The notes beneath the pieces were generated by a model. It did not search any database and was not told the DNA's origin. It saw only the letters and a list, made by a program, of their open reading frames with translations. Below are positions 15,782 through 26,962 of a stretch of DNA of 63,050 bases, piece after piece; the stretch's first letter is position 1; the number at the start of each line of letters is the position of its first letter. This DNA comes from Aromatoleum toluolicum (lineage in GTDB: Bacteria; Pseudomonadota; Gammaproteobacteria; Burkholderiales; Rhodocyclaceae): assembly GCF_012911005.2 (NCBI RefSeq), contig NZ_WTVS01000031.1, positions 1-63,050 on the forward strand, given 5' to 3'. A program made the position numbers and the translations under genes.

Positions 15782-16367
15782 GTTGCAACTCCGCGATCTT
15801 GGGAATCAGCACGTCGCGCAGCGATTCCGGGGTGATCGGGCCGATGTGCTTGTAGCGGATCACGCCCTGCTGGTCGATCAGGAAGGTTTCCGGAACGCCA
15901 TAAACACCGTAGTCGATGCCGATGCGCCCGTCCAGATCCACTGCCGACACCATGTACGGATCGCCCCCGTGCTCGACGAGCCACTGGCGCGCGCGCTGAC
16001 GCGCGGTGGCGAGTTCGGTCGCGGGATCGATGCCCTTCACGTCGAGCGCGCCGTCGCCGCGCACTTCCTTGTAGTTGAGACCGATGATGGGCACCGGACT
16101 GTTGCGGGCGAAATCGACCAGCACCGGATGCTCGTAGCGACACGAGATGCACCAGGACGCCCAGACGTTGAGGAGCCACACGCGCCCCTTGAGGTCTTCG
16201 GGCGAAATGGACTTGTCTTCGGCCTGCAGCTGCGGTACGCGGAACGCTGGCGCGGGTTTGCCGATCAGCGGCGACGGAACCTCGCGCGGGTTGAGCTTCA
16301 ATCCATAACCGAGAAATCCCGCCAGCAGCAGGAAGATGAACAGGGGAACTAGGAACTTCGCTTTCAT
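15771..16367 (-). CDS. ccmG: CcmG/DsbE thiol-disulfide protein
   Basis: The 198-aa protein has an N-terminal membrane anchor (LVPLFIFLLLAGFLGYGL) and a thioredoxin fold with WASWCISCRYEHP. The CcmG-specific GVPETF motif with its cis-proline occurs as YGVYGVPETFLID. The ATG at 16367 (MKAKF) gives the normal CcmG length; the longer open frame upstream lies inside ccmF. It reduces CxxCH thiols before haem attachment. Confidence 0.95.
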   Translation of the reverse strand: MKAKFLVPLFIFLLLAGFLGYGLKLNPREVPSPLIGKPAPAFRVPQLQAEDKSISPEDLKGRVWLLNVWASWCISCRYEHPVLVDFARNSPVPIIGLNYKEVRGDGALDVKGIDPATELATARQRARQWLVEHGGDPYMVSAVDLDGRIGIDYGVYGVPETFLIDQQGVIRYKHIGPITPESLRDVLIPKIAELQRAS

Positions 16368-16375
16368 GGAACCTC

Positions 16376-18349
16376 TCAGGCAGCCTGGCGCGCCGCCCCC
16401 GCAGGGGCTTCGCGCTCGGCAAGACGGCGGTAGCGACGGTCTGCGGCGGCGAAGATGCCACCCAGCGCCATCAAGGTGCAACCGACCCAGATCCAGCTGA
16501 TGAACGGACGGTAGAACAGGCCCACGACCCAGGCGCCGTCCTCGAGCTGGTCGCCGAGGTTCACGTACACGTCGCGGAGCGGGCCGATGTCGATCGACGC
16601 CTCGGTCATCGGCATGCCCTGCGCTTCATAGAAGCGCTTCTCCGGCGTCAGCGTCGCAAACTTGACGCCCCCGCGGCTGACGTCGATCGTCGCGCGCGCG
16701 GCAGCGTAGTTCGGTCCGGGAGCGTCCGCGACGCCGCGGAAGGTGAAGGTGTAGCCGGCCAGCTGTGCGGTGTCGCCGGACAGCATCTTCACCTGGATCT
16801 GGCTGTTGAGACTGCCAACCAGGGCGACGCCGATGATGAACACGCCGATCCCCAGGTGGGCGAACCACATGCCCCACCACGCTGCGGGAATGCCGCGCAG
16901 ACGCGAACCCGTTCCCGCACCCTGACGGTCGGCGAGGCGCTGCCACAGGATCTGGACGCTGCCGATCAGCACCCACGCCGCAAGGGACAGCCCCAGGGCG
17001 GTGCGCCACGTGACGTGACCGATCGCGAAAGCGCCACCGATGCCGAGGACGACGCTCGCAACCAGGCCCGGGACGACCTTGCGCAGGACGCGGTTGCCGT
17101 CATCGCCTTTCCAGCGGACGAAGGGGCCGATCATCATCAGCACGATCACCGGGGTCATGAGCGGCACGAACACGGTTTCGAAGTACGGCGGCCCGACCGA
17201 GATCTTGCCGAGGTTCAGCGCGTCGATGAACAGCGGATACAGCGTGCCGAGCAGCACGGAGCCACAGGCGACGGACAGCAGGACGTTGTTGCCGAGCAGC
17301 GAGGCCTCGCGCGACACGAGGCCGAAGCTGCCGCCCCCGGCCAGGGTGGGCGCGCGCCACGCGAACAGCGTCAGCGAGACGCCGATCACGACGACCAGCA
17401 GCGCCAGCACGAAGAGGCCACGTGCGGGATCGGTGGCGAACGCGTGCACCGAGGTCAGCACGCCCGAGCGAACGAGGAAGGTGCCCATCAGCGACAGCGA
17501 GAACGCGCCGATGGCGAGGAGGACGGTCCAGCTGCGGAAGGCGCCGCGCTTTTCGGTGACGGCAAGCGAGTGCATCAGCGCCGTGCCCAGCAGCCACGGC
17601 ATGAAGGATGCGTTCTCGACCGGATCCCAGAACCACCAGCCGCCCCAGCCGAGTTCGTAGTAGGCCCAGCCCGAGCCGATGGCGATGCCGGCGGTGAGGA
17701 ACACCCACGCGACGGTCGTCCACGGGCGCGACCAGCGCGCCCAGGCGGCATCCATGCGGCCGGACAGCAGCGCGGCGATCGCGAAGGCGAAGGCGACCGA
17801 GAAGCCGACGTAGCCCATGTAGAGCAGCGGCGGATGGATGATCATGCCCGGATCCTGCAGCAGCGGATTGAGGTCGCGGCCTTCGGGTGCGCCGGGCAGG
17901 ATGCGGTCGAACGGGTTGGACGTGACCAGCAGGAACAGCAGGAAGCCGCTGCTCACCAGACCGAGCACGCCGAGCACGCGCGCCATGAAGATCTCGGGCA
18001 GGTTGCGGCTGAACACCGTCACGGCGACGGTCCACAGCGCGAGCGACATCGACCACAGCAGCAGCGAGCCCTCGTGGTTGCCCCACACGCCGGTGATCCT
18101 GTAGATCAGCGGGGTTGCCGAGTGCGAATTGCTGGCGGCCAGTTGCAGGGAGAAATCGCTGTTGATGAAGGACCAGGTGAGACAGCCGAACGAAAACGCG
18201 ATGAACAGGAACTGACCCTGCGCGGCGGTGCGACCGACGGACATCAGCGCGAGGCGGTTGCGGCTGGCGCCGACTAGCGGCACCACGCCCTGCACGAAGG
18301 CGAGGATCAGCGCGAGGATCAGGGAGAAATGGCCGAGTTCGGGAATCAT
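16376..18349 (-). CDS. ccmF: haem lyase subunit CcmF
   Basis: This 657-aa, roughly 15-helix membrane protein has the WWD motif [19 protein letters not shown] and conserved histidines. It transfers haem from CcmE to apocytochromes. The length is typical of the family. ATGA overlap with ccmE upstream; 8 bases to ccmG downstream. Confidence 0.97.
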   Translation of the reverse strand: MIPELGHFSLILALILAFVQGVVPLVGASRNRLALMSVGRTAAQGQFLFIAFSFGCLTWSFINSDFSLQLAASNSHSATPLIYRITGVWGNHEGSLLLWSMSLALWTVAVTVFSRNLPEIFMARVLGVLGLVSSGFLLFLLVTSNPFDRILPGAPEGRDLNPLLQDPGMIIHPPLLYMGYVGFSVAFAFAIAALLSGRMDAAWARWSRPWTTVAWVFLTAGIAIGSGWAYYELGWGGWWFWDPVENASFMPWLLGTALMHSLAVTEKRGAFRSWTVLLAIGAFSLSLMGTFLVRSGVLTSVHAFATDPARGLFVLALLVVVIGVSLTLFAWRAPTLAGGGSFGLVSREASLLGNNVLLSVACGSVLLGTLYPLFIDALNLGKISVGPPYFETVFVPLMTPVIVLMMIGPFVRWKGDDGNRVLRKVVPGLVASVVLGIGGAFAIGHVTWRTALGLSLAAWVLIGSVQILWQRLADRQGAGTGSRLRGIPAAWWGMWFAHLGIGVFIIGVALVGSLNSQIQVKMLSGDTAQLAGYTFTFRGVADAPGPNYAAARATIDVSRGGVKFATLTPEKRFYEAQGMPMTEASIDIGPLRDVYVNLGDQLEDGAWVVGLFYRPFISWIWVGCTLMALGGIFAAADRRYRRLAEREAPAGAARQAA

Positions 18350-18792
18350 TGCTTCACCGTCTTGGCGGTCTTCTGCGCTTGGTCAACCGCATGCTGCGCT
18401 TCGGGCGGCATGTAGTTCTCGTCGTGCTTCGCGAGCACTTCGGAGGCGGTGAACTGGCCGTCCGGTCCCATCTTGCCCTGTACGACCGCACCCTTGCCCT
18501 CGCTGAAGAGATCGGGCAGCGAGCCCTTGTAGGTCACGGGAATGACCTTCGCGGTGTCGGTAATCGCGAACTGCACGGTCAGGCCGTCGGCCGCGCGCTT
18601 GATCGAGCCGGGCTCGACCAGACCGCCGATGCGGAAGGTGCGCCCGCTCGGCGCCTTGCCTTCGGCGACTTCGGTGGGGGTATGGAAGAACACGAGGTTC
18701 TCCTGGAAGGCGGTGAGCACGAGCGCCACCGCCCCGATCAGCAGTGCGACGGCGCCGCCGAGCAGCATCAGCCGTTTGCTACGGGGTTTCAT
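18346..18792 (-). CDS. ccmE: haem chaperone CcmE
   Basis: The 148-aa protein has one N-terminal membrane helix and an OB-fold. The haem-binding segment [12 protein letters not shown] contains the covalent-haem His and the Tyr ligand. It carries haem from CcmABCD to CcmF. It overlaps ccmD and ccmF by ATGA. Confidence 0.97.
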   Translation of the reverse strand: MKPRSKRLMLLGGAVALLIGAVALVLTAFQENLVFFHTPTEVAEGKAPSGRTFRIGGLVEPGSIKRAADGLTVQFAITDTAKVIPVTYKGSLPDLFSEGKGAVVQGKMGPDGQFTASEVLAKHDENYMPPEAQHAVDQAQKTAKTVKQ

Positions 18793-19001
18793 TCAACGAT
18801 CTCCTCAAAAGCACGGCGCCCGCCCGCGCCGGCCACATTGGCCCGACGCAGGCGCAACAGGCGCCGTACGGTATCCCTACGACGACGCCCGACGAGGATC
18901 AGTTCCCCGATCACGAGCAGCAACATCACGCCGTAACTGCCCCACACGAAGGGGGCGAATCCACCCATGTCCCAGAAGGCGCTCCAGGATTCCCACTGCA
19001 T
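18789..19001 (-). CDS. ccmD: CcmD
   Basis: This 70-aa protein has the CcmD pattern ([14 protein letters not shown], then FVWGSYG into one membrane helix, then an Arg-rich cytoplasmic tail). The start overlaps the ccmC stop by one base (TGATG). It is required for release of haem-loaded CcmE from CcmABC. Compare the second copy at 2477. Confidence 0.92.
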   Translation of the reverse strand: MQWESWSAFWDMGGFAPFVWGSYGVMLLLVIGELILVGRRRRDTVRRLLRLRRANVAGAGGRRAFEEIVE

Positions 19002-19777
19002 CAGATCTTGCCCTCCAGCGCGTTCAGTTCGGCCGCGACCCACTCGGTATGACGCTCGCGCTCGAGGATCAGCGAACGCACGCGCCACAGCGTGACGGCG
19101 ATGGTGTAGGCCCATGCGGCAAACGCCATCACCAGCATCCCGGTCAGCATGGTCGTGGCCATCGAAGGCGCCTTGTTGAGACTGACGGAAGCCCCCTGGT
19201 GCAGGGTGTTCCACCACTTCACCGAGAAATAGATGATCGGGACGTTGACCGCGCCGACGAGCGCGATGATCGCCCCTGCCTTGTCTGCGCGGCGCGGGTC
19301 TTCGATCGCCCGCGTCAGCGCCATGAATCCCAGATACAGGAAAAGGAGCAGCAATTGGGAAGTCAGGCGCGCGTCCCACACCCAGTAGGCGCCCCAGGTC
19401 GGCTTGCCCCACAGCGCGCCGGTCCACAGCGCGACGAAGCAGAACATGGCGCCGGTAGGCGCGAGCGCCTGCGACATGATGAAGGACAGGCGGGTGTTCA
19501 TGACCAACCCGACGAAGGACCAGAAGGCCATGACCATGTAGATGAACATCGACATCCAGGCCGCCGCGACGTGGATGTAGATGACGCGATAGACCTCGCC
19601 CTGGACGGCATCGGTCGGCGCGACGAAGAACCCCAGCCACAGGCCGACCGCCGTGAGGATCGCGGCGACGCCTGCGAACCATGGGGCAAGCCGGCCAGCC
19701 AGAGGGTAGAACATCTGGGGAGCAGCGAACCGGAAAATGCTCTTGCTGCGTTCGGGTTTTTGCATGTCTTTCATCAT
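19001..19777 (-). CDS. ccmC: CcmC haem-handling protein
   Basis: The 258-aa protein has six membrane segments, WWD motif WGAYWVWDARLT and both haem-ligand histidines (YIHVAAAWM and WWNTLHQG). It loads haem onto CcmE. The ATG at 19777 overlaps the ccmB stop. It is the intact reference copy for the divergent paralogue at 1707. Confidence 0.96.
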   Translation of the reverse strand: MMKDMQKPERSKSIFRFAAPQMFYPLAGRLAPWFAGVAAILTAVGLWLGFFVAPTDAVQGEVYRVIYIHVAAAWMSMFIYMVMAFWSFVGLVMNTRLSFIMSQALAPTGAMFCFVALWTGALWGKPTWGAYWVWDARLTSQLLLLFLYLGFMALTRAIEDPRRADKAGAIIALVGAVNVPIIYFSVKWWNTLHQGASVSLNKAPSMATTMLTGMLVMAFAAWAYTIAVTLWRVRSLILERERHTEWVAAELNALEGKI

Positions 19778-20451
19778 TCAACCGCAATTCGGAGGGCCGC
19801 GGCACAGGCCAGCGGCGCCAGAGCCAGGGAACCCAACAGGCCGCCACCTAAAAGCAAAAGATGTGCCTGAGCGCCGGAACCGGACAGGTAAGCGTCGACC
19901 GCACCGGCGCCGAAGATCAGCACCGGCACGAACAAGGGCAGCACCAGGAGCGCGAGCAACATGCCGCCGCCGCGCAGGCCCAGCGTCAGCGCGGCGCCGA
20001 CCGCACCCAGCAGCGCGAGGATCGGGGTTCCGAGCGCCAACGATAGGACCAGCACCCCCAACGCACCTTGCTCCACGTCAAACAGCAGGGCCAGCCCCGG
20101 CGCGACGATCACGAGCGGCAGGCCGGTGGCGATCCAGTGCGCGCAGATCTTGGCGACGACCCACAGGACGGTCGGCTCGGGCGTGAGCAGGAGTTGTTCG
20201 AGCGTGCCGTCGGCGTGATCCTGCGCGAACAGGCGATGCAGGGACAGCAGGGTGGACAGCAGCGCCGCCACCCACAGCACGCCCGGCGCGATGGCGCGCA
20301 ACTGGTTGGGCTCGGCACCGACCCCGAAGGGGAAGAGGCACACGACGACGACGAAGAATGCGAGCGTGACGAGGACGTCGGCGCGACCGCGCCATGCAAG
20401 CAGAAGATCGCGGCCCAGGACCGCGGCGAAGGGACCCAGGGCGCGACTCAA
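19774..20451 (-). CDS. ccmB: CcmB membrane subunit of the haem/CcmE release ABC transporter, TTG start
   Basis: The 225-aa, six-helix protein matches CcmB in length and in motifs such as FGVGAEPNQLRAIAPGVLWVAALL and DGTLEQLLLTP. No ATG lies at the right place. A TTG at 20451 overlaps the ccmA stop (TTGA), giving a start MSRALGPF. The first in-frame ATG upstream lies 31 codons inside ccmA. A CTG one codon before is a less likely alternative. Confidence 0.9.
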   Translation of the reverse strand: MSRALGPFAAVLGRDLLLAWRGRADVLVTLAFFVVVVCLFPFGVGAEPNQLRAIAPGVLWVAALLSTLLSLHRLFAQDHADGTLEQLLLTPEPTVLWVVAKICAHWIATGLPLVIVAPGLALLFDVEQGALGVLVLSLALGTPILALLGAVGAALTLGLRGGGMLLALLVLPLFVPVLIFGAGAVDAYLSGSGAQAHLLLLGGGLLGSLALAPLACAAALRIAVE

Positions 20452-21074
20452 CAGGCTACCTCGGCAAGATCGAGCACCGTCGGGGCCTTGGCAAAGGGTG
20501 CATCCTGGTGTGTGGTGAGCACCACCATGCCGCCGGCGGCGCAATGTTCGGAAAGGGTGGCGGTCAGGTCGGCCACCGCAGCGACGTCGAGCGCCGTGAA
20601 AGGCTCATCCAGGATCCACAGCTTGCGGTCGGCCTCGAGGAACAGGCGGGCCAGCCCGACGCGCCGGCGCTGCCCCTGCGACAGGACGCGGGCGGGCAGG
20701 TCGAGCTGCTGGGCGAGACCGATGCGCACGAGGGCATCGATGCAGGCGTCCTCGTCGACCTTGTCGCCCCCCGAGGAGCACGCGAAACGCAGGTTTTCGA
20801 GCGGCGAGAGGAGATCGTTGAGCGCCGGCGCATGTCCGAGGTACAGCAGGGACCGATGGTAGCTTTCGCGGTCGCGATTGACGGGAACATCGTTCCAGCG
20901 GATTTCGCCGCTCTCGGGCATCGCGAGGCCACACAGGATGCGCAGCAGACTGGTCTTGCCGTATCCGTTCGGACCGGCAACGCGCAGCAGGTCCCCCGGA
21001 GCGACCCGCAGGGAAAGGCCACGGAACAGCGGGCGGTCACCCTTCACGCAGGCGAGATCATTAGCATAAAGCAT
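20448..21074 (-). CDS. ccmA: CcmA ATPase
   Basis: The 208-aa ABC ATPase has Walker A GPNGYGKTSLLR, signature LSQGQRRRVGLARL, Walker B LWILDEPFTALD and switch His (TTHQ). The ATG at 21074 (MLYANDL) gives the family length; a GTG at 21092 is possible. With CcmB it drives release of holo-CcmE. It is first in the ccm run, 57 bases beyond the hairpin that follows napC. Confidence 0.95.
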   Translation of the reverse strand: MLYANDLACVKGDRPLFRGLSLRVAPGDLLRVAGPNGYGKTSLLRILCGLAMPESGEIRWNDVPVNRDRESYHRSLLYLGHAPALNDLLSPLENLRFACSSGGDKVDEDACIDALVRIGLAQQLDLPARVLSQGQRRRVGLARLFLEADRKLWILDEPFTALDVAAVADLTATLSEHCAAGGMVVLTTHQDAPFAKAPTVLDLAEVAC

Positions 21075-21130
21075 GGGCGTGGATTTAACCACAGACGCGA
21101 CCGATTCGGGAGATCCAGAAACGGGAAAAC

Positions 21131-21162
21131 CGCGATTTCACCAGTGGATAGGTGAAATCGCG
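21131..21162 (-). terminator. hairpin between napC and ccmA
   Basis: A perfect 12-bp stem (CGCGATTTCACC / GGTGAAATCGCG) with an 8-base loop is followed on the minus strand by GTTTTCCC. The U tract is short, so it may attenuate rather than stop transcription from nap into ccm. Confidence 0.75.
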
Positions 21163-21187
21163 GCGGGACCGGCGAGGAGCGGGAACT

Positions 21188-21826
21188 TCAGTCCTGCTTG
21201 GGCGGAACCGGCGGGTGGAACACCTCGGGCGCGACGCTTTCGCGCGTGGCGCCGATGTCCTGCGCGATCGGCGGCAGGGAGTGCGCGATGCCCTTGTGGC
21301 AGTCGATGCAGGTCTTGCCCTCCGCGAGCCCGGCCTGGTGCGCCTTGTTGGAGCGGCGGCCCTGCACGGAGTAGTCAAAATACTCGTAGTTGTGGCAGTT
21401 GCGGCACTCCTGCGAGTTGTTCTTCTTCATGCGGCGCCATTCGTTCTGGGCAAGCTGGACGCGCTTGGCGTTGAACTTCTCGGGCGTATCGATCGAGCCG
21501 AGCAGGTGGTGGAAGACTTCGTTGGATGCCTGGATCTTGCGGATGATCTTGGGAATCCACTCCTTGGGCACATGGCAGTCCGGGCAGGTGGCGCGCACGC
21601 CGGTGCGGTTCTGGTAGTGGATGGTGTTGCGATACTCCTTGAAGACGTTTTCCTTCATCTCGTGACAGCCGATGCAGAAGGCTTCGCGGTTGGTGATTTC
21701 CAGCACCGTGTTGAAGCCGCCCCAGAAGATGATGCCGGCGACGAAGGCAATGCCGACGACGCCGAAGGCGAGGCGACGCACGCGCTGCCACAGGCTGCCC
21801 TTTGCGTTGTTGTTGTCCTGGGTCAT
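21188..21826 (-). CDS. napC: NapC tetraheme quinol dehydrogenase
   Basis: The 212-aa protein has an N-terminal membrane anchor ([17 protein letters not shown]) and four haem motifs: CIGCH, CPDCH, CRNCH, CIDCH. It passes electrons from quinol to NapB/NapA. It is the last nap gene, 30 bases after napB. Confidence 0.97.
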   Translation of the reverse strand: MTQDNNNAKGSLWQRVRRLAFGVVGIAFVAGIIFWGGFNTVLEITNREAFCIGCHEMKENVFKEYRNTIHYQNRTGVRATCPDCHVPKEWIPKIIRKIQASNEVFHHLLGSIDTPEKFNAKRVQLAQNEWRRMKKNNSQECRNCHNYEYFDYSVQGRRSNKAHQAGLAEGKTCIDCHKGIAHSLPPIAQDIGATRESVAPEVFHPPVPPKQD

Positions 21827-21856
21827 GTTGGTTCCCTGTCCGTTAGGCGTCGAGGA

Positions 21857-22309
21857 TCAGCGCAGGCCCTCGGCGCGTTTGAAGTTGTTGTCGACCAGCG
21901 GCTTGGCGTCGGTCTGGGGAATGTGACACTGCAGGCAGAAGTAGCGGCGCGGGGAGATGTTCGACAGTTCGCCGCCGTCGCGGTCCTTGAAGTGGGTGAG
22001 GCTGACCTTGGTCGCGTTGAACTCCTGGTAGCGGCTCCACGCGTGGCAGTCCATGCACTTGTTGAAATTCTTCGTGACTTCGTAGCCCTCGACCTTGTGC
22101 GGAATCAAGGGCGGCTGCTGCACGTAATCGCGCGATATGGCCGGCCCGTCGGGCCGGATGTGCGCCGCCGGCGTGACCGGCTCGGCCGCGTCGACCGGTG
22201 CGCCGCGCAGACTCTGCACCTGCTGGGCGAAGGCGGCCTGTCCGCCGAAGGTACCGAAACTCACGGCGGCAATGAGCGCCAGCGTCAGGTTACGGGTCTG
22301 TTTGTTCAT
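21857..22309 (-). CDS. napB: NapB diheme cytochrome subunit of periplasmic nitrate reductase
   Basis: The 150-aa protein has a signal peptide, haem motifs CMDCH and CLQCH, and the NapB sequence RYFCLQCHIPQ. It takes electrons from NapC to NapA. ATGA overlap with napH. Confidence 0.97.
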   Translation of the reverse strand: MNKQTRNLTLALIAAVSFGTFGGQAAFAQQVQSLRGAPVDAAEPVTPAAHIRPDGPAISRDYVQQPPLIPHKVEGYEVTKNFNKCMDCHAWSRYQEFNATKVSLTHFKDRDGGELSNISPRRYFCLQCHIPQTDAKPLVDNNFKRAEGLR

Positions 22310-23190
22310 GACTCGCTCCTATCAAATCGGGTCGTGATTCGAAAAACGTTCTTGCCGCATACATCGACGCAGCGGCCACAGTTGGTGCAGTTGCGGTCGA
22401 GGATGACGGGATGGTCCTGGCCGGCCGCCTTGAGGGCGGGACGGATGACCTGGGGTTCGGGGCAGACGGCGAAGCAGTCCATGCAGTCGTCGCAGGCGCT
22501 GCGGTGTGCGGCGCTGACACGGACCAGCGCGGCGCTGCCGAGCAGGCTGTAGCAGGCGCCCATCGGGCAGATGTGGCCGCACCAGCCGCGCGTGGCGATC
22601 AACACGTCGTAGAGGAAGACGCCGCCGACGATGCCCCATGCGAGGCCGAAGCCGAAGATGAGGCCGCGGTGCAGCATCGACACCGGATTGACCCATTCCC
22701 ACGCGAGGCTCCCGGTCGCGAAGGCGGCGAGCAGCATGAAGCCGAGCAGCCAGTAGCGCGTGTCGCCCGAGGGGATCTTGCCACCCTTGAGACCGAGGCG
22801 CCGGCGCAGCCATGCGGCGGCGTCGGTGACGAGGTTCATCGGGCACACCCACGAGCAGAACACGCGCCCGCCGACGATGAGGTAGAAGGCGACGACAATG
22901 GCGGCGCCGATCAGGGCCTCCTTGTACGGGAGCGTTCCGGCCACGAGTGACTGCGCGAGCAGGAAGGGATCGGTGAGCGGCAGCACGTCGAGCGTGAGGC
23001 TGGACGAGAGGTTGCCCTTGACGACCCACAGCCCGAACCACGGGCCGGCGAGGAACAGCGCTAGGATGCCGAGCTGTGACACGCGGCGCAGGACGAGCCA
23101 CTTGTGCGCACCCAGCCAGCCCTTGCTGGCGATCGCGTCGGCGCCGACGCGCGGGCGCACGGCTTTCGGCGTGGCGGCGACGGCGCTCAT
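22306..23190 (-). CDS. napH: NapH quinol dehydrogenase membrane component
   Basis: The 294-aa protein has four membrane helices, two CxxxCP motifs (CSWVCPMN and CGHICPMG) and two cytoplasmic 4Fe-4S ferredoxin clusters at the C-terminus ([23 protein letters not shown]). With NapG it forms a second quinol dehydrogenase branch. The ATG at 23190 overlaps the napG stop. Confidence 0.96.
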   Translation of the reverse strand: MSAVAATPKAVRPRVGADAIASKGWLGAHKWLVLRRVSQLGILALFLAGPWFGLWVVKGNLSSSLTLDVLPLTDPFLLAQSLVAGTLPYKEALIGAAIVVAFYLIVGGRVFCSWVCPMNLVTDAAAWLRRRLGLKGGKIPSGDTRYWLLGFMLLAAFATGSLAWEWVNPVSMLHRGLIFGFGLAWGIVGGVFLYDVLIATRGWCGHICPMGACYSLLGSAALVRVSAAHRSACDDCMDCFAVCPEPQVIRPALKAAGQDHPVILDRNCTNCGRCVDVCGKNVFRITTRFDRSES

Positions 23191-24056
23191 GGCTTCCACC
23201 CGGAGTCGAGGCCGCTGCCGGGCCGGGCCGGCGTGGCGGGCGCGGGTGCCGGGCCCTGCCCGGGCAATACGCGCGTGTCGCCGTAGGCCTTGCCTTCGAG
23301 GCCGCGCACCGGCAGTTCGATCTGCTCGCCGATCAGCGACTGGCCGGCGGCTTCCTTCTCTTCCCAGCCCTTGCGGTAGTGCTCGGCCTTCGAGCCCTGC
23401 GCGAGCTTGACCGGCAACACCTTGATCGCGGCTTCGCCCGGCAGCACGCAGGATTTCTCGCACTTGCCGCAGCCGGTGCAGTAGTCCGAATGCACGGTGG
23501 GCAGCAGCATCGCGTGGCGGTCGGAGCGGGGATTGTGCTGACGCTCGAGCGTGATCGCCTTGTCGATGACCGGACACACGCGGTAGCAGACGTCGCAGCG
23601 CAGGCCGAGGAAGTTGAGACAGGTCTCGTGGTCGATCAGCACCGCGAGGCCCATGCGTGCCTTGCCGATGTCGGTGAGGCTATGGTCGAGCGCACCGGTC
23701 GGGCACGCCGCGACGCACGGAATGTCCTCACACATCTCGCACGGGATCTGGCGTGCGGTGAAGTACGGGGTGCCGGTTGCGACGCCGTCGCCAAGCTCGG
23801 CGAGCTTCAGCGTGTCATAGGGGCAGTCGCGCACGCACAGGCCGCAACGCACGCAGGCGGCGAGGAAATCCGCCTCTGCGAGTGCGCCGGGCGGGCGCAG
23901 GGCGACCGCGGGCAGGGCGCTTGCCTGCTTCGCGTACAGGCCGACGCCGAGCGACAGCAGACAGGCGCCGCCCGCGACCCCCGCCGCTTCCCGGAGGAAG
24001 CGACGGCGGGGCGAGGGGCCTCCCTGGCCGACCGGCTTGTCCTGCATGTCACCCAT
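23187..24056 (-). CDS. napG: NapG periplasmic ferredoxin
   Basis: The 289-aa protein has a Tat leader ([14 protein letters not shown]) and four 4Fe-4S cluster motifs ([43 protein letters not shown]). It links NapH to NapC/NapB. It lies 28 bases after napA. Confidence 0.96.
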   Translation of the reverse strand: MGDMQDKPVGQGGPSPRRRFLREAAGVAGGACLLSLGVGLYAKQASALPAVALRPPGALAEADFLAACVRCGLCVRDCPYDTLKLAELGDGVATGTPYFTARQIPCEMCEDIPCVAACPTGALDHSLTDIGKARMGLAVLIDHETCLNFLGLRCDVCYRVCPVIDKAITLERQHNPRSDRHAMLLPTVHSDYCTGCGKCEKSCVLPGEAAIKVLPVKLAQGSKAEHYRKGWEEKEAAGQSLIGEQIELPVRGLEGKAYGDTRVLPGQGPAPAPATPARPGSGLDSGWKP

Positions 24057-24084
24057 GATCGCTGCTCCGAGCCCTGGTCCGCGG

Positions 24085-26637
24085 TCAGACCTTGAGCACC
24101 TTGACGGCGCACTTCTTGAAGTCCGTTTCCTTCGAGATCGGGCAGGTGGCGTCGAGCGTGAGCTTGTTCACCAGGCGCCCTTCGTCGAAGAACGGGATAA
24201 AGATGAGGCCGACGGGCGGCTTGTTGCGGCCGCGGGTTTCCAGGCGTGCAGTGATCTCGCCGCGACGCGAAACGACCTTGACCATCATGCCGCGCTGCAG
24301 GCCGCGCTTGGTGGCATCGTCCGGGTGCATGAAGATCTGGGCTTCGGGCACGGAGCGGTGCAGCTCGGGGACGCGGCGCGTCATCGTGCCGGTGTGCCAG
24401 TGCTCGAGCACGCGGCCCGTGCACAGCCACATGTCGTAATCCTTGTCCGGCATTTCCGGTGGATCCTGGTAGGGCAACGCGAAGATCACCGCCTTGCCGT
24501 CCTTGTGGCCGTAGAACCTCACGCCCTCGCCGGTCTTGACGTAGGGGTCGTAGCCTTCGCGGAAGCGCCACAGGGTTTCCTTGCCCTCGACGACCGGCCA
24601 GCGCAGGCCGCGCGCCTTGTGGTATACGGCGAAGTCGGCAAGGTCGTGGCCATGGCCGCGGCCGAACTGCGCGTATTCCTCGAACAGGCCCTTCTGCAGG
24701 TAGAAGCCGAGCTCCTTCGACTCGTCGTTCATGTAGCCGGGGATCGCGTGCGCGTTCGCCTTGTCGACGTCGGCGAGCGGGAACTTGTTGACGGTGCCGT
24801 TCTTGTAGAGGATGTCGAACAGGGTCTTGCCCTTGTACTCGGGCTTCTTGGCGATGAGCTCGGCGGGCCACACGTCCTCGACCTTGAAGCGCTTCGAGAA
24901 TTCGAGGAGCTGCCACAGGTCGGACTTGGCCTGGCCCGGGGGCGCCACCTGCTGGCGCCAGAACTGGGTGCGGCGCTCGGCGTTGCCGAAGGCGCCTTCC
25001 TTCTCCGTCCACATCGCGGCGGGCAGGATCAGGTCGGCCGACAGCGCGGACACGGTCGGATAGCAGTCCGACACGACGATGAAGGCCTCGGGGTTGCGCC
25101 ATCCGGGGTAGATCTCGCCGTTGATATTCGGGCCGGCCTGCATGTTGTTGGTCGTGCTGGTCCAGTAGCACTTGAGCTTGCCGTCCTTGAGCGCGCGGCT
25201 CTGGGCGACGGCGTGGTAGCCGATCTTTTCGGGGATGGTGCCGTCGGGCAGCTGCCAGATCTTCTCGGTGATCGCACGGTGCATCGGGTTGGTGACGACC
25301 ATGTCGGCTGGCAGGCGGTGCGAGAAGGTGCCGACCTCGCGCGCGGTGCCGCAGGCGGAGGGCTGGCCGGTGAGCGAGAACGGGCTGTTGCCGGGCTCGG
25401 AGATCTTGCCCGTCAGCAGGTGCACGTTGTAGATCATGTTGTTCACCCACGTGCCGCGGGTGTGCTGATTGAAGCCCATGGTCCAGAACGACACGACCTT
25501 CTTGTTAGGGTCGGCGTAGAGCTTGGCCATGCGCTCGAGGCGGTCGACAGGGACGCCGGAGAGCTTCGACACTTTCTCGGCGGTGTACTCGGACACGAAC
25601 TTGGCGAATTCCTCGAAGCTGATGTCGGTCGCCGCACCGGTGTTGCCCTTGGGCTTGCCGTCCGCGCCGGGATAGCCGTTGTTGGTGGCGTTGGCTTCGA
25701 GGGCATGGTTCGGGCGCAGGCCGAAACCGATGTCGGTCTCGCCTTTCTTGAAGTTGACCCGCGTCTTGACGAACTCGGTGTTAACTTTCTTGTTCTGGAT
25801 GATGTAGTTGCAGATGTAGTTCAGGATCGCGAGATCGGTGTTCGGCACGAAGATCATGCCGTTGTCGGCGAGCTCGAAGGAGCGGTGCTCGAAGGTCGAC
25901 AGCACATGCACCTCGCTGCCTTCCTTGGACAGGCGGCGGTCGGTGATGCGCGACCACAGGATGGGGTGCATTTCCGCCATGTTCGAGCCCCACAGCACGA
26001 AGCCGTCGGCGTTCTCGATGTCGTCGTAGCAGCCCATCGGCTCGTCGATGCCGAAGGTGCGCATGAAGCCCGCGACCGCGGAGGCCATGCAGTGGCGCGC
26101 ATTGGGGTCGAGGTTGTTACTGCGCAGGCCGGCCTTGTGCAGTTTGGCGGCGGCGTAGCCTTCCCAGATTGTCCACTGGCCCGAGCCGAACATGCCGACG
26201 GAATCGTTGCCGTGCTGCTTGATCGCAGCTTTCCACTTCTCGGCCATGATGTCGAAGGCCTGATCCCACGAGACCGGGGCGAACTCGCCGTTCTTGTCGT
26301 ACTTGCCGTTCTTCATGCGCAGCAGCGGCTTCGTGAGCCGGTCGTTGCCGTACATGATCTTCGACAGGAAGTAGCCCTTGATGCAGTTGATACCACGGTT
26401 CACGGGCGAATCAGGGTCGCCCTGGGTGGCGACGACGCGGCCGTTCTGCACGCCGACGAGCACCGAGCAGCCGACGCCGCAGAAGCGGCAGGCGGCCTTG
26501 TCCCAGCGCACCTTTGTGGAGGCGGCGCCGGCGGGCTGGGCCTGCGCCTCGGCCACTACCGGGATGCCGATGCCGGCGGTCGCCGCGGCGGCCGCGATGG
26601 CATTGGTCTTGATGAATTCGCGTCTATCCATGGTCAT
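24085..26637 (-). CDS. napA: NapA catalytic subunit of periplasmic nitrate reductase
   Basis: The 850-aa protein has a Tat leader ([16 protein letters not shown]), the 4Fe-4S site [13 protein letters not shown] with its fourth Cys in RGINCIKG, and the Mo-ligating Cys in [13 protein letters not shown]. The molybdopterin dinucleotide domains follow at normal length. The ATG at 26637 (MTMDRR) has AGGAGG 7 bases before it, placed over the napD stop; ATG 26631 is an alternative. It reduces nitrate to nitrite in the periplasm. Confidence 0.98.
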   Translation of the reverse strand: MTMDRREFIKTNAIAAAAATAGIGIPVVAEAQAQPAGAASTKVRWDKAACRFCGVGCSVLVGVQNGRVVATQGDPDSPVNRGINCIKGYFLSKIMYGNDRLTKPLLRMKNGKYDKNGEFAPVSWDQAFDIMAEKWKAAIKQHGNDSVGMFGSGQWTIWEGYAAAKLHKAGLRSNNLDPNARHCMASAVAGFMRTFGIDEPMGCYDDIENADGFVLWGSNMAEMHPILWSRITDRRLSKEGSEVHVLSTFEHRSFELADNGMIFVPNTDLAILNYICNYIIQNKKVNTEFVKTRVNFKKGETDIGFGLRPNHALEANATNNGYPGADGKPKGNTGAATDISFEEFAKFVSEYTAEKVSKLSGVPVDRLERMAKLYADPNKKVVSFWTMGFNQHTRGTWVNNMIYNVHLLTGKISEPGNSPFSLTGQPSACGTAREVGTFSHRLPADMVVTNPMHRAITEKIWQLPDGTIPEKIGYHAVAQSRALKDGKLKCYWTSTTNNMQAGPNINGEIYPGWRNPEAFIVVSDCYPTVSALSADLILPAAMWTEKEGAFGNAERRTQFWRQQVAPPGQAKSDLWQLLEFSKRFKVEDVWPAELIAKKPEYKGKTLFDILYKNGTVNKFPLADVDKANAHAIPGYMNDESKELGFYLQKGLFEEYAQFGRGHGHDLADFAVYHKARGLRWPVVEGKETLWRFREGYDPYVKTGEGVRFYGHKDGKAVIFALPYQDPPEMPDKDYDMWLCTGRVLEHWHTGTMTRRVPELHRSVPEAQIFMHPDDATKRGLQRGMMVKVVSRRGEITARLETRGRNKPPVGLIFIPFFDEGRLVNKLTLDATCPISKETDFKKCAVKVLKV

Positions 26638-26638
26638 T

Positions 26639-26962
26639 TCAAGCCTCCTTGTCCTGAGCGCTGCCGATTCGGTCCACCGCGAGCGGCAGGCCCGGGATCG
26701 GTTCCGGGTGTTCCAATTCGTGTTCCAATCCTTCATCCGTGTATTCGTAGGCCAGCGTCACGCCGAGCACGTGCTGGGCCAGGTTGACGGCCAGCAGCGA
26801 GTCGGTCATTGCGTAGCCCTCGCCGTCCTCGACGGTGACGATGACGCGCCCGAGTTCGGCACTGGCGCCGTGCAGCTCGACGCCCGGAATCTTCAGCAGC
26901 GCGTCCTTCAGGGCGTCGATGTGCTCCGGGCTGACCCGCACGACGAGACTTGCGATCTTCAT
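26639..26962 (-). CDS. napD: NapD, Tat-leader chaperone for NapA
   Basis: The 107-aa protein is of the NapD family ([28 protein letters not shown], then G-R-V-I-V-T-V-E). It binds the NapA signal peptide to hold export until the cofactor is inserted. It overlaps napF (ATGA) and abuts napA. The C-terminus is slightly longer and acidic than usual. Confidence 0.93.
   Translation of the reverse strand: MKIASLVVRVSPEHIDALKDALLKIPGVELHGASAELGRVIVTVEDGEGYAMTDSLLAVNLAQHVLGVTLAYEYTDEGLEHELEHPEPIPGLPLAVDRIGSAQDKEA

Noticed and set aside
24037-26787. A very long open frame on the plus strand opposite napA
   Set aside because: It is antisense to a fully conserved NapA, has biased low-complexity composition and no motif. 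Such frames are normal in GC-rich DNA.
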